Source: Verrucomicrobiota bacterium (GTDB lineage: Bacteria > Verrucomicrobiota > Verrucomicrobiia > Opitutales > UBA953). Taken from it: a DNA stretch of 64,000 bases. The translations under genes and the position numbers were made by a program. The notes under the pieces are model-generated. The model did not search any database. It was not told the origin of the DNA and was given only the letters and a program-made list of their open reading frames with translations. The stretch's first letter is position 1. The number at the start of each line of letters is the position of its first letter. The stretch lies in the NCBI GenBank assembly GCA_016871415.1, contig VHDL01000002.1:109390-173389 (forward strand). The letters run 5' to 3'. This document shows, piece by piece, positions 57,454-64,000 of this stretch.

Positions 57454-57717
57454 ATGCCCCTGCGACGTTTCATCGTGATCAAGCCCGACGGTTCGGACGG
57501 CGACCTCTTCGAAGCCGACCTGCCTCTGGACGCTCCCGACTTCGTCCGGCACCCTGTCACCGGTGAGCCGTGCCGCAGGGTGATCGAGGCGCCGACCCTC
57601 ACCGTGAAATACGGCGAGGGCGCGATGAAGCAGGCGGTGAGCGAGGAGAAGCTGGCCCGCGCCGGATTTAAGAAGCTCGAGAAGAACGGCGAGGGCGGCT
57701 GGACGCAGACCAACTGA
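57454..57717 (+). CDS. FmdB-like small protein without zinc-binding cysteines
   Basis: 87 residues, starting 2 bases after the OppC-type gene. It resembles the FmdB family after the first segment: HPVTGEPCRRVIEAPTLTVK and ARAGFKKLEKNGEGGW match the usual HP-TG-xCRRVI and GFxKxxKxGxG pattern. However, the paired cysteines of the zinc ribbon are missing and only one cysteine is present. The similarity is my recognition, not a proven match. Function unknown. Confidence 0.55.
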   Translation: MPLRRFIVIKPDGSDGDLFEADLPLDAPDFVRHPVTGEPCRRVIEAPTLTVKYGEGAMKQAVSEEKLARAGFKKLEKNGEGGWTQTN

Positions 57718-57735
57718 CGTCCCCTGAAAATGAAT

Positions 57736-57757
57736 CGCCCCGCCGGGAGGCGGGGCG
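57736..57757. terminator. Hairpin terminator between the FmdB-like gene and rpsP
   Basis: CGCCCCGCC, loop GGGA and GGCGGGGCG form a perfect 9-bp stem. It ends both the plus-strand gene at 57717 and the minus-strand rpsP at 57792. On the minus strand ATTCATTTTC follows; on the plus strand there is only a weak T content. Confidence 0.65.
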
Positions 57758-57791
57758 AAACATCGTCAGGGTGGGGCGTTTCCGCCGTGCT

Positions 57792-58055
57792 TCAGGCCTT
57801 GGCCAGGTCGGCCTCTTCGCGGGCTCGCTTCACGAGCGACTTTGCGGTGTCGGAAGGCTGGGCCCCAAGCTTAATCCAGTGCTCCACGCGGGCGACGTCG
57901 ATTGTCAGGCCCGGGGTCTTGCCCCTGGCACGGGGGTTGTAGTTGCCGAGGACCTCGACGAAACGACCGTCGCGGCGGATGCTCTGCTCGGCGACGACGA
58001 GACGGTAGGTCGGCTCGTTTTTGGTACCGAAGCGTTGGAGGCGAATGCGTAGCAT
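57792..58055 (-). CDS. rpsP: 30S ribosomal protein S16
   Basis: 87 residues from ATG at 58055 (MLRIRLQRFGTKNEPTYRLVV); the longer frame is not needed. It binds 16S rRNA in the small subunit body. RRDGRFVEVLGNYNP and the VEHWIKLGAQPSDTAKSL segment are typical of S16. It is separated from rplS by 264 bases with two hairpins, and probably has its own promoter. The usual downstream partner rimM is not in this window. Confidence 0.96.
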   Translation of the reverse strand: MLRIRLQRFGTKNEPTYRLVVAEQSIRRDGRFVEVLGNYNPRARGKTPGLTIDVARVEHWIKLGAQPSDTAKSLVKRAREEADLAKA

Positions 58056-58172
58056 GGGTGTTGGAAGAAAAGGAAGGTGGAAAGACACACTCGGGGGTGG
58101 AGGAGTCAAGCCTCCGCCCGCCCTTCACTCCCTCTTTTTATTACCAGCGCCCCTCAAATCGCTGAAATCAAG

Positions 58173-58197
58173 CATTGTAAAACTATGTATAACAATG
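58173..58197. promoter_or_regulatory. AT-rich inverted repeat upstream of rpsP
   Basis: CATTGTAAAA, a five-base spacer and TATAACAATG form an imperfect 10-bp inverted repeat (8 of 10 pairs). It lies within an unusually AT-rich stretch of a GC-rich genome, about 118 bases upstream of rpsP. A TATA-like -10 element (minus strand TTATAC) overlaps it, so it may be a promoter or a regulator site. Confidence 0.35.
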
Positions 58198-58243
58198 GTT
58201 TAAGCCGCGTAATCGTTAAAAATCTCCCGGAATCATAAGATGA

Positions 58244-58269
58244 CCCGCCCAGGGTAAGTCCTAGGCGGG
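58244..58269 (-). other. Conserved-looking hairpin between rplS and rpsP
   Basis: On the minus strand CCCGCCTAGG, loop ACTTAC and CCTGGGCGGG form a 10-bp stem with one G-T wobble. On the plus strand the same position is a C-A mismatch, which favours the minus-strand RNA as the structured form. It follows the rplS terminator directly, and there is no T-run. It could be a leader, a small RNA or a processing stem. Confidence 0.4.
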
Positions 58270-58273
58270 CAAT

Positions 58274-58302
58274 AAAAAAACCCCTACTTTCGCGGGGTTT
58301 TT
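58274..58302 (-). terminator. Terminator after rplS
   Basis: AAAAACCCC, a nine-base loop and GGGGTTTTT form a 9-bp stem that acts in either direction, with T-run ends on both strands. It lies about 18 bases after the end of rplS. Confidence 0.85.
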
Positions 58303-58319
58303 CGTAGGCTGCGTCGGGC

Positions 58320-58706
58320 TTATTTGGCGGCGGCTTCAGCCTCGAAGCGCTGCTCCTTGACCTTGGTGGCGGACTTGCCCTGCCGGTCGCGGAGGTAGAA
58401 GAGGCGGGAGCGCATGACCTGGGAGACCTTCTCGACCTCGATCTTCTCGATATTGGGGGAGTGGACGGGGAAGGTGCGTTCGACGCCCTCGCCGAAGGAG
58501 ACGCGGCGGACGGTGAAGGTCTCATGGATGCCGCCGCCCTTGCGCTGGATGACGATGCCGGAGAACACTTGGGTGCGCTCCTTGTCGCCTTCGCGGACCT
58601 TGGTGGCGACACGGACGCCATCGCCTACCTTGAAGGCGTCGTGGCCGCGGCCCTGCTTGATCTGGGACTGGGTGGCGAACTGGATGAGGGGATGATTGCT
58701 GCTCAT
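58320..58706 (-). CDS. rplS: 50S ribosomal protein L19
   Basis: 128 residues. L19 lies at the subunit interface of the large subunit. The segments [46 protein letters not shown] and VRRAKLYYLRxR-like [14 protein letters not shown] are clear. Its ATG overlaps the trmD stop by four bases (ATGA), so it is coupled to trmD. A terminator follows. Confidence 0.97.
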   Translation of the reverse strand: MSSNHPLIQFATQSQIKQGRGHDAFKVGDGVRVATKVREGDKERTQVFSGIVIQRKGGGIHETFTVRRVSFGEGVERTFPVHSPNIEKIEVEKVSQVMRSRLFYLRDRQGKSATKVKEQRFEAEAAAK

Positions 58707-59395
58707 GGCTGTTTTTCTTGGTCTTTCAGCAGGTCGGGCCGGCGTTTTCTGGTCTTCTCAATCTGCCTTTCCCGGCGCCATCTTTCGATTTCGGCGTGAT
58801 TTCCTCCGAGGAGGACCGGGGGCACCTCGAGACCATCATAGACGGCGGGTCGGGTGAACTGCGGAAAGGCGAGCAACTTGCCGTTGTAACTATCCCCCGT
58901 CAAGGAGTTTTCCTCCCCCAGGACCCCCGGTATCTGACGGCTGATGCAGTCCACCAGGACGCAAGCGGGCAGGGTGCCGTTGGTGAGGACATAGTCTCCG
59001 ATGGAGATCTCCCGGGTGACTCTCCGGTCCCGGAAGCGCTGGTCGATGCCCTCATAATGGCCCGAAATGAGGATAAGGTGCTTTTTTTGCGCCAGTTCCC
59101 GGGCCAGGGGGTTGGTGAGCTGCTCGCCATCGGGGCACAGGTAGATGACCTCGCAGCCGGGGGAGGCCAATGCGTCCACGGCATCGAAGAGGGGCTGGCA
59201 GGTCATGAGCATGCCGGGGCCGCCGCCGTAGGGCATGTCATCGACCTTGCGGTGCTTGTCCTTGGAGTAACCCCGGAGGTCATGCGCCTTGAATCGGATC
59301 AGGTCGCGCTCGATGGCACGTCCGATGACCGACTCCTTGAGGAAGCCATCGGCCATCTCCGGGAAGAGGGTGACTAGGTCGATGCGGACGGACAC
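58703..59395 (-). CDS. trmD: tRNA (guanine-37-N1)-methyltransferase
   Basis: 230 residues from GTG at 59395 ([12 protein letters not shown]); a GTG at 59434 would add 13 residues that do not fit the family. It methylates N1 of G37 in tRNA, using a SPOUT-fold knot. The knot segments are [46 protein letters not shown] and the L-R-RRPDLL C-terminus. It is coupled to rplS, as in the classic rpsP-rimM-trmD-rplS order, but rimM is absent and rpsP comes after rplS here. Confidence 0.96.
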   Translation of the reverse strand: MSVRIDLVTLFPEMADGFLKESVIGRAIERDLIRFKAHDLRGYSKDKHRKVDDMPYGGGPGMLMTCQPLFDAVDALASPGCEVIYLCPDGEQLTNPLARELAQKKHLILISGHYEGIDQRFRDRRVTREISIGDYVLTNGTLPACVLVDCISRQIPGVLGEENSLTGDSYNGKLLAFPQFTRPAVYDGLEVPPVLLGGNHAEIERWRRERQIEKTRKRRPDLLKDQEKQP

Positions 59396-59441
59396 GGGAC
59401 AGGACAGGGAGGAAGCCCGGGTCGGGCGTCCCACGCAAGGG

Positions 59442-60497
59442 CTACTTCTTCGGGCGCTGGTTCATCCGGATGCCCGCTTCCGCGGGGACCGGCTTGCCGG
59501 TGACATTCACGTCGGAGGTGAACAGGTACTTCCAGACGTCCTCCTGGAGGTGGCGTCCCTGCGCGTCCTTGGGTGAGCCCTTGCTCGGCGTCACGTAGCC
59601 GTGCGCGGCGGCGGCCTGCTTCTTGGCGTCGCCCTTCATCGGGGCTTGGGTGATGAGACGGCGGGAATGACCGTAGGGCGCCTTGGCGTCGTCCGCGTTC
59701 ACGACCGGACCGTATTCGTTGAGGCGCAGCATGAGCCAGGAGCGCTGGTAGTGGTGCTCCGTCCAGCCGCCGTCAAGGACGTGGGTGTAGCCGAAGAAAC
59801 GGTTGAGCGGGGTGGCGGACGGACCGGCCTGCCAGTCTTCGGTGTTGTCGCGGGGTCCGCAGAACATGATCACCCGCGCGACCTTCTGGTGCATCGCGAA
59901 GCGCGCGGAGGACGTGGCGCCATGCGAGGAGCCGCCCACGACGACCTTGGTCCAGTCGAGCTCCTTGCCTCCGGCGGTGAGGAACTGCTCCCAGCGACCC
60001 TGCGGGTGCTTCTTCACGAGCCACTGCACCAAGCGCGTCGCGCGGCCCTTGGCGGAATCGGCTTCGGCGATCGCAACGGCCTGCGACGCGTCGACGCCCG
60101 CGGTGGCCTCGAGGCGGATCTTGCCGAGGTGCTGCGTGTCGGCGGGGACGGTGTTGAGCTTGCCGAACCAGCCGCGCGCGTAGTGCACGCTCACGTGGTG
60201 GTAGCCGTAGCCGTTCACCTTCTCGGCGATGACGGGGTTGTGGCCCATCAGCCAGACCACCAGTTCGCCGCGCGGGGCGACGCGCGTGTCGACGTCGGCC
60301 GTCTGCACGTCGGAAGGCTTGCCCTTGCTCTCCAGATTGAAATCGATGTCCGGATGAGCCTTCGTAGAGGGGTCGACTTTGCTGGCGCGCACAGTGAGGT
60401 GGTAGGCCTGCGGCTGCGGGTCATTGAATTTCGGCGCGGCCGCGCCGGCGTGGACCGTGAGCAGGGCGACAGATAGGATGGCGAGGGGGCGCGTCAT
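59442..60497 (-). CDS. Secreted alpha/beta hydrolase-like protein, BPSS1187-type
   Basis: 351 residues. A signal peptide ends near residue 19 (AGAAA). The segment VVVGGSSHGATSSARFAMHQKVARVIMFCGPRDNTEDW resembles the nucleophile elbow (GSSHG) and following region of BPSS1187-type proteins, a family of secreted alpha/beta hydrolases of unknown substrate. Asp and His partners are not pinned down here. It is followed upstream by another secreted hydrolase gene, and a third membrane protein gene lies next. Confidence 0.65.
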   Translation of the reverse strand: MTRPLAILSVALLTVHAGAAAPKFNDPQPQAYHLTVRASKVDPSTKAHPDIDFNLESKGKPSDVQTADVDTRVAPRGELVVWLMGHNPVIAEKVNGYGYHHVSVHYARGWFGKLNTVPADTQHLGKIRLEATAGVDASQAVAIAEADSAKGRATRLVQWLVKKHPQGRWEQFLTAGGKELDWTKVVVGGSSHGATSSARFAMHQKVARVIMFCGPRDNTEDWQAGPSATPLNRFFGYTHVLDGGWTEHHYQRSWLMLRLNEYGPVVNADDAKAPYGHSRRLITQAPMKGDAKKQAAAAHGYVTPSKGSPKDAQGRHLQEDVWKYLFTSDVNVTGKPVPAEAGIRMNQRPKK

Positions 60498-60544
60498 GTC
60501 GCCCAGACTGCGCCGGCCCGCGCTTCAGGCAAGCGTCGAGGCGC

Positions 60545-61270
60545 TCACTTCGGCAGGCGGGCGTCGACGTAGTCGAGGGCCTTCTCGATGGACATGCGAG
60601 GCGCCCACTGATGGCCGCCGGCGAACTCCATCACTTCGACGCGTCCGTCGGTGATCTGCTTCAGCATGGGCAGCTCGGCGCGATTCGGGTCGCCCTTGCC
60701 CATCGTCACCACGATCGCCGCGAGCTGCGTACCTTTGAGTCCGGGCATGCCGTTGTCGAGTCGGCCGATGCCGGCGCCCTGCAGGATGACCCCGCCGAAA
60801 CCGTCGCCGAGCGCGGCGAACACCGAGCTGGCCCGAGCGCCGCCGGAGAAGCCGGTCGCCACCTTGCCTCCAGGGAGCAGGCGCACGCGCCGCTCCACGT
60901 CCTCGGCGGCCGCGAGGAAGTTGCCCACGCTCGGATCCCACGGCCCGTTGCGCGACTCGTCGAGCATCACGACGACGTAGGTCCCCTTGCGCCGCAGCCA
61001 GGCCTCCATCTCGCCCATCTTCGCGTTGCCGGAGGGCGAGGCGATGAAGAGGCACTTCCAGCGGGCGTCCTTGGCGGCCAGGAAGCCCTTGGGCAGCCAG
61101 AGGCGGTAGTGGTAGAGGTCGGAGTAGCGGGAGAAGCCCGACATGTGCTGGCAGGCGATGCGGATCTCAGTCTGCTCCTTGAGCGGCAGGTCCGCCGGCG
61201 TCACGGCCGCGGGCGGACCCTGCGCTTCGAGCGCGGCCGTGAGCAGGCAGAGCAGGGCGGCGAACCTCAT
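60545..61270 (-). CDS. Secreted alpha/beta hydrolase-like protein
   Basis: 241 residues from ATG at 61270, overlapping the stop of the upstream gene by four bases. A signal peptide ends near residue 16. It has an alpha/beta hydrolase layout: WLPKGFLAAKDARWKCLFIASP, a nucleophile elbow ATGFSGGARASSVF (Ser in GFSGG), and an Asp/His end with EFAGGHQW (His). It resembles feruloyl-esterase or dienelactone-type secreted enzymes; the substrate is not visible. Confidence 0.72.
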   Translation of the reverse strand: MRFAALLCLLTAALEAQGPPAAVTPADLPLKEQTEIRIACQHMSGFSRYSDLYHYRLWLPKGFLAAKDARWKCLFIASPSGNAKMGEMEAWLRRKGTYVVVMLDESRNGPWDPSVGNFLAAAEDVERRVRLLPGGKVATGFSGGARASSVFAALGDGFGGVILQGAGIGRLDNGMPGLKGTQLAAIVVTMGKGDPNRAELPMLKQITDGRVEVMEFAGGHQWAPRMSIEKALDYVDARLPK

Positions 61271-61881
61271 CGGCGCTGGCCCTTGGCCTTGCGGGCGTCG
61301 ATGCGCGACTTGATGCGGAGCAGCACGACGGCCAGTGCGACCACCGCGAAGAACGTAAAGAGCACGTTGCTGACCTGCACCCCGCCGGCGGAGTCGGGGC
61401 CCGACGAGGTCAGTGCGTCGGTCACGCTTGCGGGCGGCGACGCGCCGTCCTTGTCACGGCGCGCGACGGGCGTGCCGAGGGGCGTCAGGACCGGACGATG
61501 CACGCCCTGGAACTTGGCGACCGATTCGATCCGCCCCGCGGCCTCGATGACGTCGCCCGCCTTGCGGCGGGCCGCGGGCACGAGCAGCAGCTGCGGCGGA
61601 CTGAGTTCGAGGGTTAGCGCGAGCTCGTAGCCGTCGGCCTCCTCGTCGGCGACGACGATGCGGAGCTTCCAGGGCTTGGGCTCAGCGGCGGCCTCGGCCG
61701 CCGCGATGCGGTCGCGATGGGCGGCAAGCTCGGCGAGCTCGTCGGCCTTGAGGGCCGGCTGCGCCGCGCCCGTCTTCACCTTGAGCGCCTCCAGCGCGGC
61801 GAGGTCTTCCGGGCTCACCCCCGTCTGCGCCCATGCCGCGCCGGCGAGGGCGAGGGCCGCGGCGATCGACGAGGGGCGCAT
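61267..61881 (-). CDS. Hypothetical secreted protein with C-terminal membrane anchor
   Basis: 204 residues from ATG at 61881. An N-terminal signal peptide (MRPSSIAAALALAGAAWA), a helical Ala/Glu-rich segment and a beta-rich middle (KLRIVVADEEADGYELALTLELSPPQLLLVPAARRKAG-like, with the bulk about 70-125) precede a single membrane helix (about 172-191) and a basic tail. This gives an external protein held by a C-terminal helix. It overlaps the hydrolase gene by four bases and may be a partner. No family recognised. Confidence 0.6.
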   Translation of the reverse strand: MRPSSIAAALALAGAAWAQTGVSPEDLAALEALKVKTGAAQPALKADELAELAAHRDRIAAAEAAAEPKPWKLRIVVADEEADGYELALTLELSPPQLLLVPAARRKAGDVIEAAGRIESVAKFQGVHRPVLTPLGTPVARRDKDGASPPASVTDALTSSGPDSAGGVQVSNVLFTFFAVVALAVVLLRIKSRIDARKAKGQRR

Positions 61882-61967
61882 GGGGGCACGATGCGACCGG
61901 GAGGCCGCAGGGCAAGCGCACGGCTTTGCGGCTTGGAAGAAGGGGGCCGCTCCGACATAGCCGAGGC

Positions 61968-62759
61968 GTGCCCAAGCCGACCGGTCCAGTCCTGCAGGTG
62001 CGCCGACTCCGCATCGCCCGCGAGGGCAAGGTCATCCTCCGCGGGCTCGACTGGACCGTCCGCCCCGGCGAGCACTGGGCGCTGCTCGGGCCGAACGGCG
62101 CGGGCAAGTCGTCGCTCCTCGCCGCGCTCACCGGCTACTTCGCGCCCACCGCCGGCGAGATGACCGTCCTCGGCGAGACCTTCGGGCGGAGCGACTGGCG
62201 CGAGCTCCGCCGGCGCGTCGGCCTGGCGGGCCCGTCCGTCGCCTCGATGGTGCGTCCCGATGAGCCCGCCCTGCACGTCGTGGCCGGCGGCGCCGACGGG
62301 ACGGTCAACCTCTGGCGCCGTCCGCCCGCGGCCGTGCTGCGTCGCGCGCGGTCCGTGCTGCGTCGCATGGGCGCCGGCGCCCTTGCGTCCCGTCCCTGGG
62401 GTCACCTCTCGCAGGGCGAGCGTCAGCGCACCCTGATCGCGCGCGCCCTCATGCCCCGGCCCGCGCTGCTCATCCTCGATGAGCCCTGCGCCGGACTCGA
62501 TCCGGCGGCGCGGACCGACTTCCTCCGCCTCGTCTCCCGCCTGCCGCGTCTCTGGCCGCGCACCGCGCTCGTGCTCGTCACGCATCACGTCGAGGAAGTC
62601 GTGCCCGCGTTCACCCACGCGCTGCTGCTGAAGTCGGGCGTCGCCCTCGCGGCGGGCCCCGTGCGCTGCGTCCTGGGCTCCACCACGCTTTCCAGTCTCT
62701 TCGGCCGCCGCGTGCGGCTCTCGCGACGCAAGGGCGCCTTCTCGCTGTCCCTGCCTTGA
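61968..62759 (+). CDS. Orphan ABC transporter ATP-binding protein
   Basis: 263 residues from GTG at 61968; the longer frame upstream overlaps the divergent gene. Walker A is [11 protein letters not shown], the signature [15 protein letters not shown], Walker [14 protein letters not shown] and the H-loop HHVEE. It resembles single-domain ATPases of the YlmA or molybdate-type groups. No permease or binding protein is encoded nearby, so its partner is unknown. It is divergent from the three-gene secreted cluster and precedes a flavoprotein gene by 43 bases. Confidence 0.85.
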   Translation: MPKPTGPVLQVRRLRIAREGKVILRGLDWTVRPGEHWALLGPNGAGKSSLLAALTGYFAPTAGEMTVLGETFGRSDWRELRRRVGLAGPSVASMVRPDEPALHVVAGGADGTVNLWRRPPAAVLRRARSVLRRMGAGALASRPWGHLSQGERQRTLIARALMPRPALLILDEPCAGLDPAARTDFLRLVSRLPRLWPRTALVLVTHHVEEVVPAFTHALLLKSGVALAAGPVRCVLGSTTLSSLFGRRVRLSRRKGAFSLSLP

Positions 62760-62802
62760 CCCGACGGCGGAATCCCCCACCCCTGCCTCTCCCGCGCCCT
62801 CC

Positions 62803-64000
62803 ATGCCGTCGCCGTTCGAAGGACTTCTCCCCCGTTACGACGCCGTTGTCATCGGGGCCGGCCTCGGGGGCATGACCGCCGCGAACAACCTCGCGAAGTT
62901 CGGGCGCAAGGTCCTCCTCCTCGAGCACCATTACCAGCTCGGCGGCCTCGCCACCTTCTTCAAGCGGGCCGGCGGCCACGTCTTCGACATCTCCCTGCAC
63001 GGCTTCCCGCACGGCATGATCAAGTCTACCCGGCGCTACTGGACCAAGGAGATCTCGGACCGCATCCACCAGCTCAAGGACGTCCGGTTTATCAACCCCG
63101 ACTTTGACGTCCGCACCACCTTTGACCGCGCCGACTTCACCCGCATCCTCATCGAACAGTTCCGGCTGCCGGCGGAGACCGTCGAGGCCTTCTTCGCGCA
63201 CCTGCGCGGGATGAACTACTATGACAACGACCCGCGCACCACCCGGCAGCTCTTCGAGCAGTTCTTCCCCGGCCGTCCCGACGTCCAGCGCCTCCTGCTC
63301 GAGCCCATCGCCTACGCCAACGGCTCCACCCTCGACGACCCGGCGATCACCTTCGGCATCGTCTTCTCGAACTTCATGTCGAAGGGCGTATTCATCTTCC
63401 AGGGCGGCACCGACGTGATGATCGGCCTGATGACCGCCGAGATGAAGGCCAATGGCGTCGACATCCGACGCAACGTTCTCGTCGAGAAGGTCCATGTCGG
63501 GAAGGACGCGTCGGGACGTCGCCGCGTCGTGGGCGTGAAGCTGCGCGGGACGCGTCTCGGCGAGGAGGCCGAGGTGGCCTGCGCGACCGTCGTCTCCAAC
63601 GCCAACATCAAGGACACCGTCCTGCGAATCGGCGGCGAGGAGGCGTTCGAGCCCGCCTTCGTGGAGGAGGCCCGCAAGGTACGCGTGAACACCTCCTCCT
63701 GCCAGGTCTACATGGGCGTGCGCCAAGGCGAGACCATCCCGCACATCGGCGACCTCGTCTTCACCTCCGAGGCCAAGCCCTTCTCCAGCCAGGAGCTCGT
63801 CGACTTCCACACCACCTCCCGGACCTACTCGGTCTACTACCCAGACACCCGTCCGCACACCAAGACCCCGCGCTACGCCGTCGTCACCTCCGTCAACCAG
63901 AAGTGGGACGACTGGGCCGGCCTTTCCGAGGCCGACTACGCCCGGCACAAGGCGCGCGTCATCGAGGAGTCCTTCCGGGGGCTCGAGAAGTTCATCCCCG
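62803..64000 (+). CDS. CrtI-like FAD-dependent oxidoreductase, C-terminus outside the window
   Basis: At least 399 residues, cut by the window end. The FAD-binding fold opens [29 protein letters not shown], followed by QLGGLATFF and a substrate region such as HGFPHGMIK. It resembles phytoene desaturases, carotenoid or retinol-saturase-type enzymes (a large mixed family), but no carotenoid gene is in the window and the substrate cannot be set. The start at 62803 is ATG. A 445-codon reverse-strand frame over it is a shadow. Confidence 0.82.
   Translation, partial: MPSPFEGLLPRYDAVVIGAGLGGMTAANNLAKFGRKVLLLEHHYQLGGLATFFKRAGGHVFDISLHGFPHGMIKSTRRYWTKEISDRIHQLKDVRFINPDFDVRTTFDRADFTRILIEQFRLPAETVEAFFAHLRGMNYYDNDPRTTRQLFEQFFPGRPDVQRLLLEPIAYANGSTLDDPAITFGIVFSNFMSKGVFIFQGGTDVMIGLMTAEMKANGVDIRRNVLVEKVHVGKDASGRRRVVGVKLRGTRLGEEAEVACATVVSNANIKDTVLRIGGEEAFEPAFVEEARKVRVNTSSCQVYMGVRQGETIPHIGDLVFTSEAKPFSSQELVDFHTTSRTYSVYYPDTRPHTKTPRYAVVTSVNQKWDDWAGLSEADYARHKARVIEESFRGLEKFIP

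Noticed and set aside
62611..63948. 445-codon reverse frame over the CrtI-like gene
   Set aside because: Opposite a clear FAD-binding protein; the predicted product is low-complexity Val/Asp/Gly-rich.

Overview
This 64 kb window is strongly GC-rich, densely coding bacterial chromosome. It has no plasmid, prophage, insertion-sequence or CRISPR signature. Gene content and style point to a Verrucomicrobiota bacterium, probably Opitutae-like. Supporting traits are a DksA/TraR protein with a lysine/alanine/proline-rich tail and a cysteine-poor zinc finger, tandem RNase HII and HIII genes, class I fumarase, DUF5684 membrane proteins, a Gld-type ABC cluster with DUF4340, and many secreted proteins of unknown function. 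This assignment is inference; no rRNA gene is present to confirm it. No intergenic stretch exceeds 300 bases; the longest is about 264 bases, between rplS and rpsP.

Layout: 0-2 kb, the end of a LysE-type exporter, a secreted Gfo/Idh/MocA oxidoreductase and an inverted pair of REP-like palindromes. 1.7-8.6 kb (minus), an unknown 109-residue protein, metH, rsmG, a membrane-anchored unknown and a short Hsp70. 8.7-14.8 kb (plus), a Dabb protein with terminator, then a predicted BirA operator and a complete biotin operon, bioA-bioB-bioD-bioF-esterase-bioC. 14.8-19 kb, rnhB, rnhC, mutY and a two-domain polyphosphate kinase 2. 19-26.9 kb (minus), a Tat lipoprotein, two TlpA thioredoxins, an acetyl-CoA synthetase with a predicted N-terminal membrane anchor, and a three-gene unit of unknown purpose. 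27-34.5 kb, hisN, then hisD, a LolA-like protein, hisA, clpX, clpP, tig and coaD on the minus strand. 34.5-38.1 kb (plus), pgsA, pgpA, ygfZ and class I fumarase. 38.1-45.2 kb (minus), two DUF5684 paralogues, a lone nuoA, a Gld-like ABC system and an MscS channel. 45.3-53.9 kb (mostly plus), trpS, two unknowns, ileS, a DksA-like protein, lspA and a flavin reductase. 53.9-59.4 kb, a degenerate RluA-family protein, rpsT, tRNA-Tyr, a DCC protein, an Opp-type permease pair, an FmdB-like protein, rpsP, rplS and trmD. 59.4-64 kb, three secreted or membrane proteins, an orphan ABC ATPase and a CrtI-like flavoprotein cut by the window end.

How the genes work together: the biotin block covers pimeloyl-ACP formation (bioC plus a BioH-type esterase) through ring assembly, in overlapping genes behind one candidate BirA site. 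The tig-clpP-clpX block is protein quality control followed by histidine genes. pgsA-pgpA make phosphatidylglycerol. The clearest unusual signals are the REP-like pair with covarying stems, the membrane-anchor extension on Acs, the half-lost IleRS zinc ribbon, the RluA-like protein lacking its catalytic motif, and a strong terminator placed immediately before nuoA.
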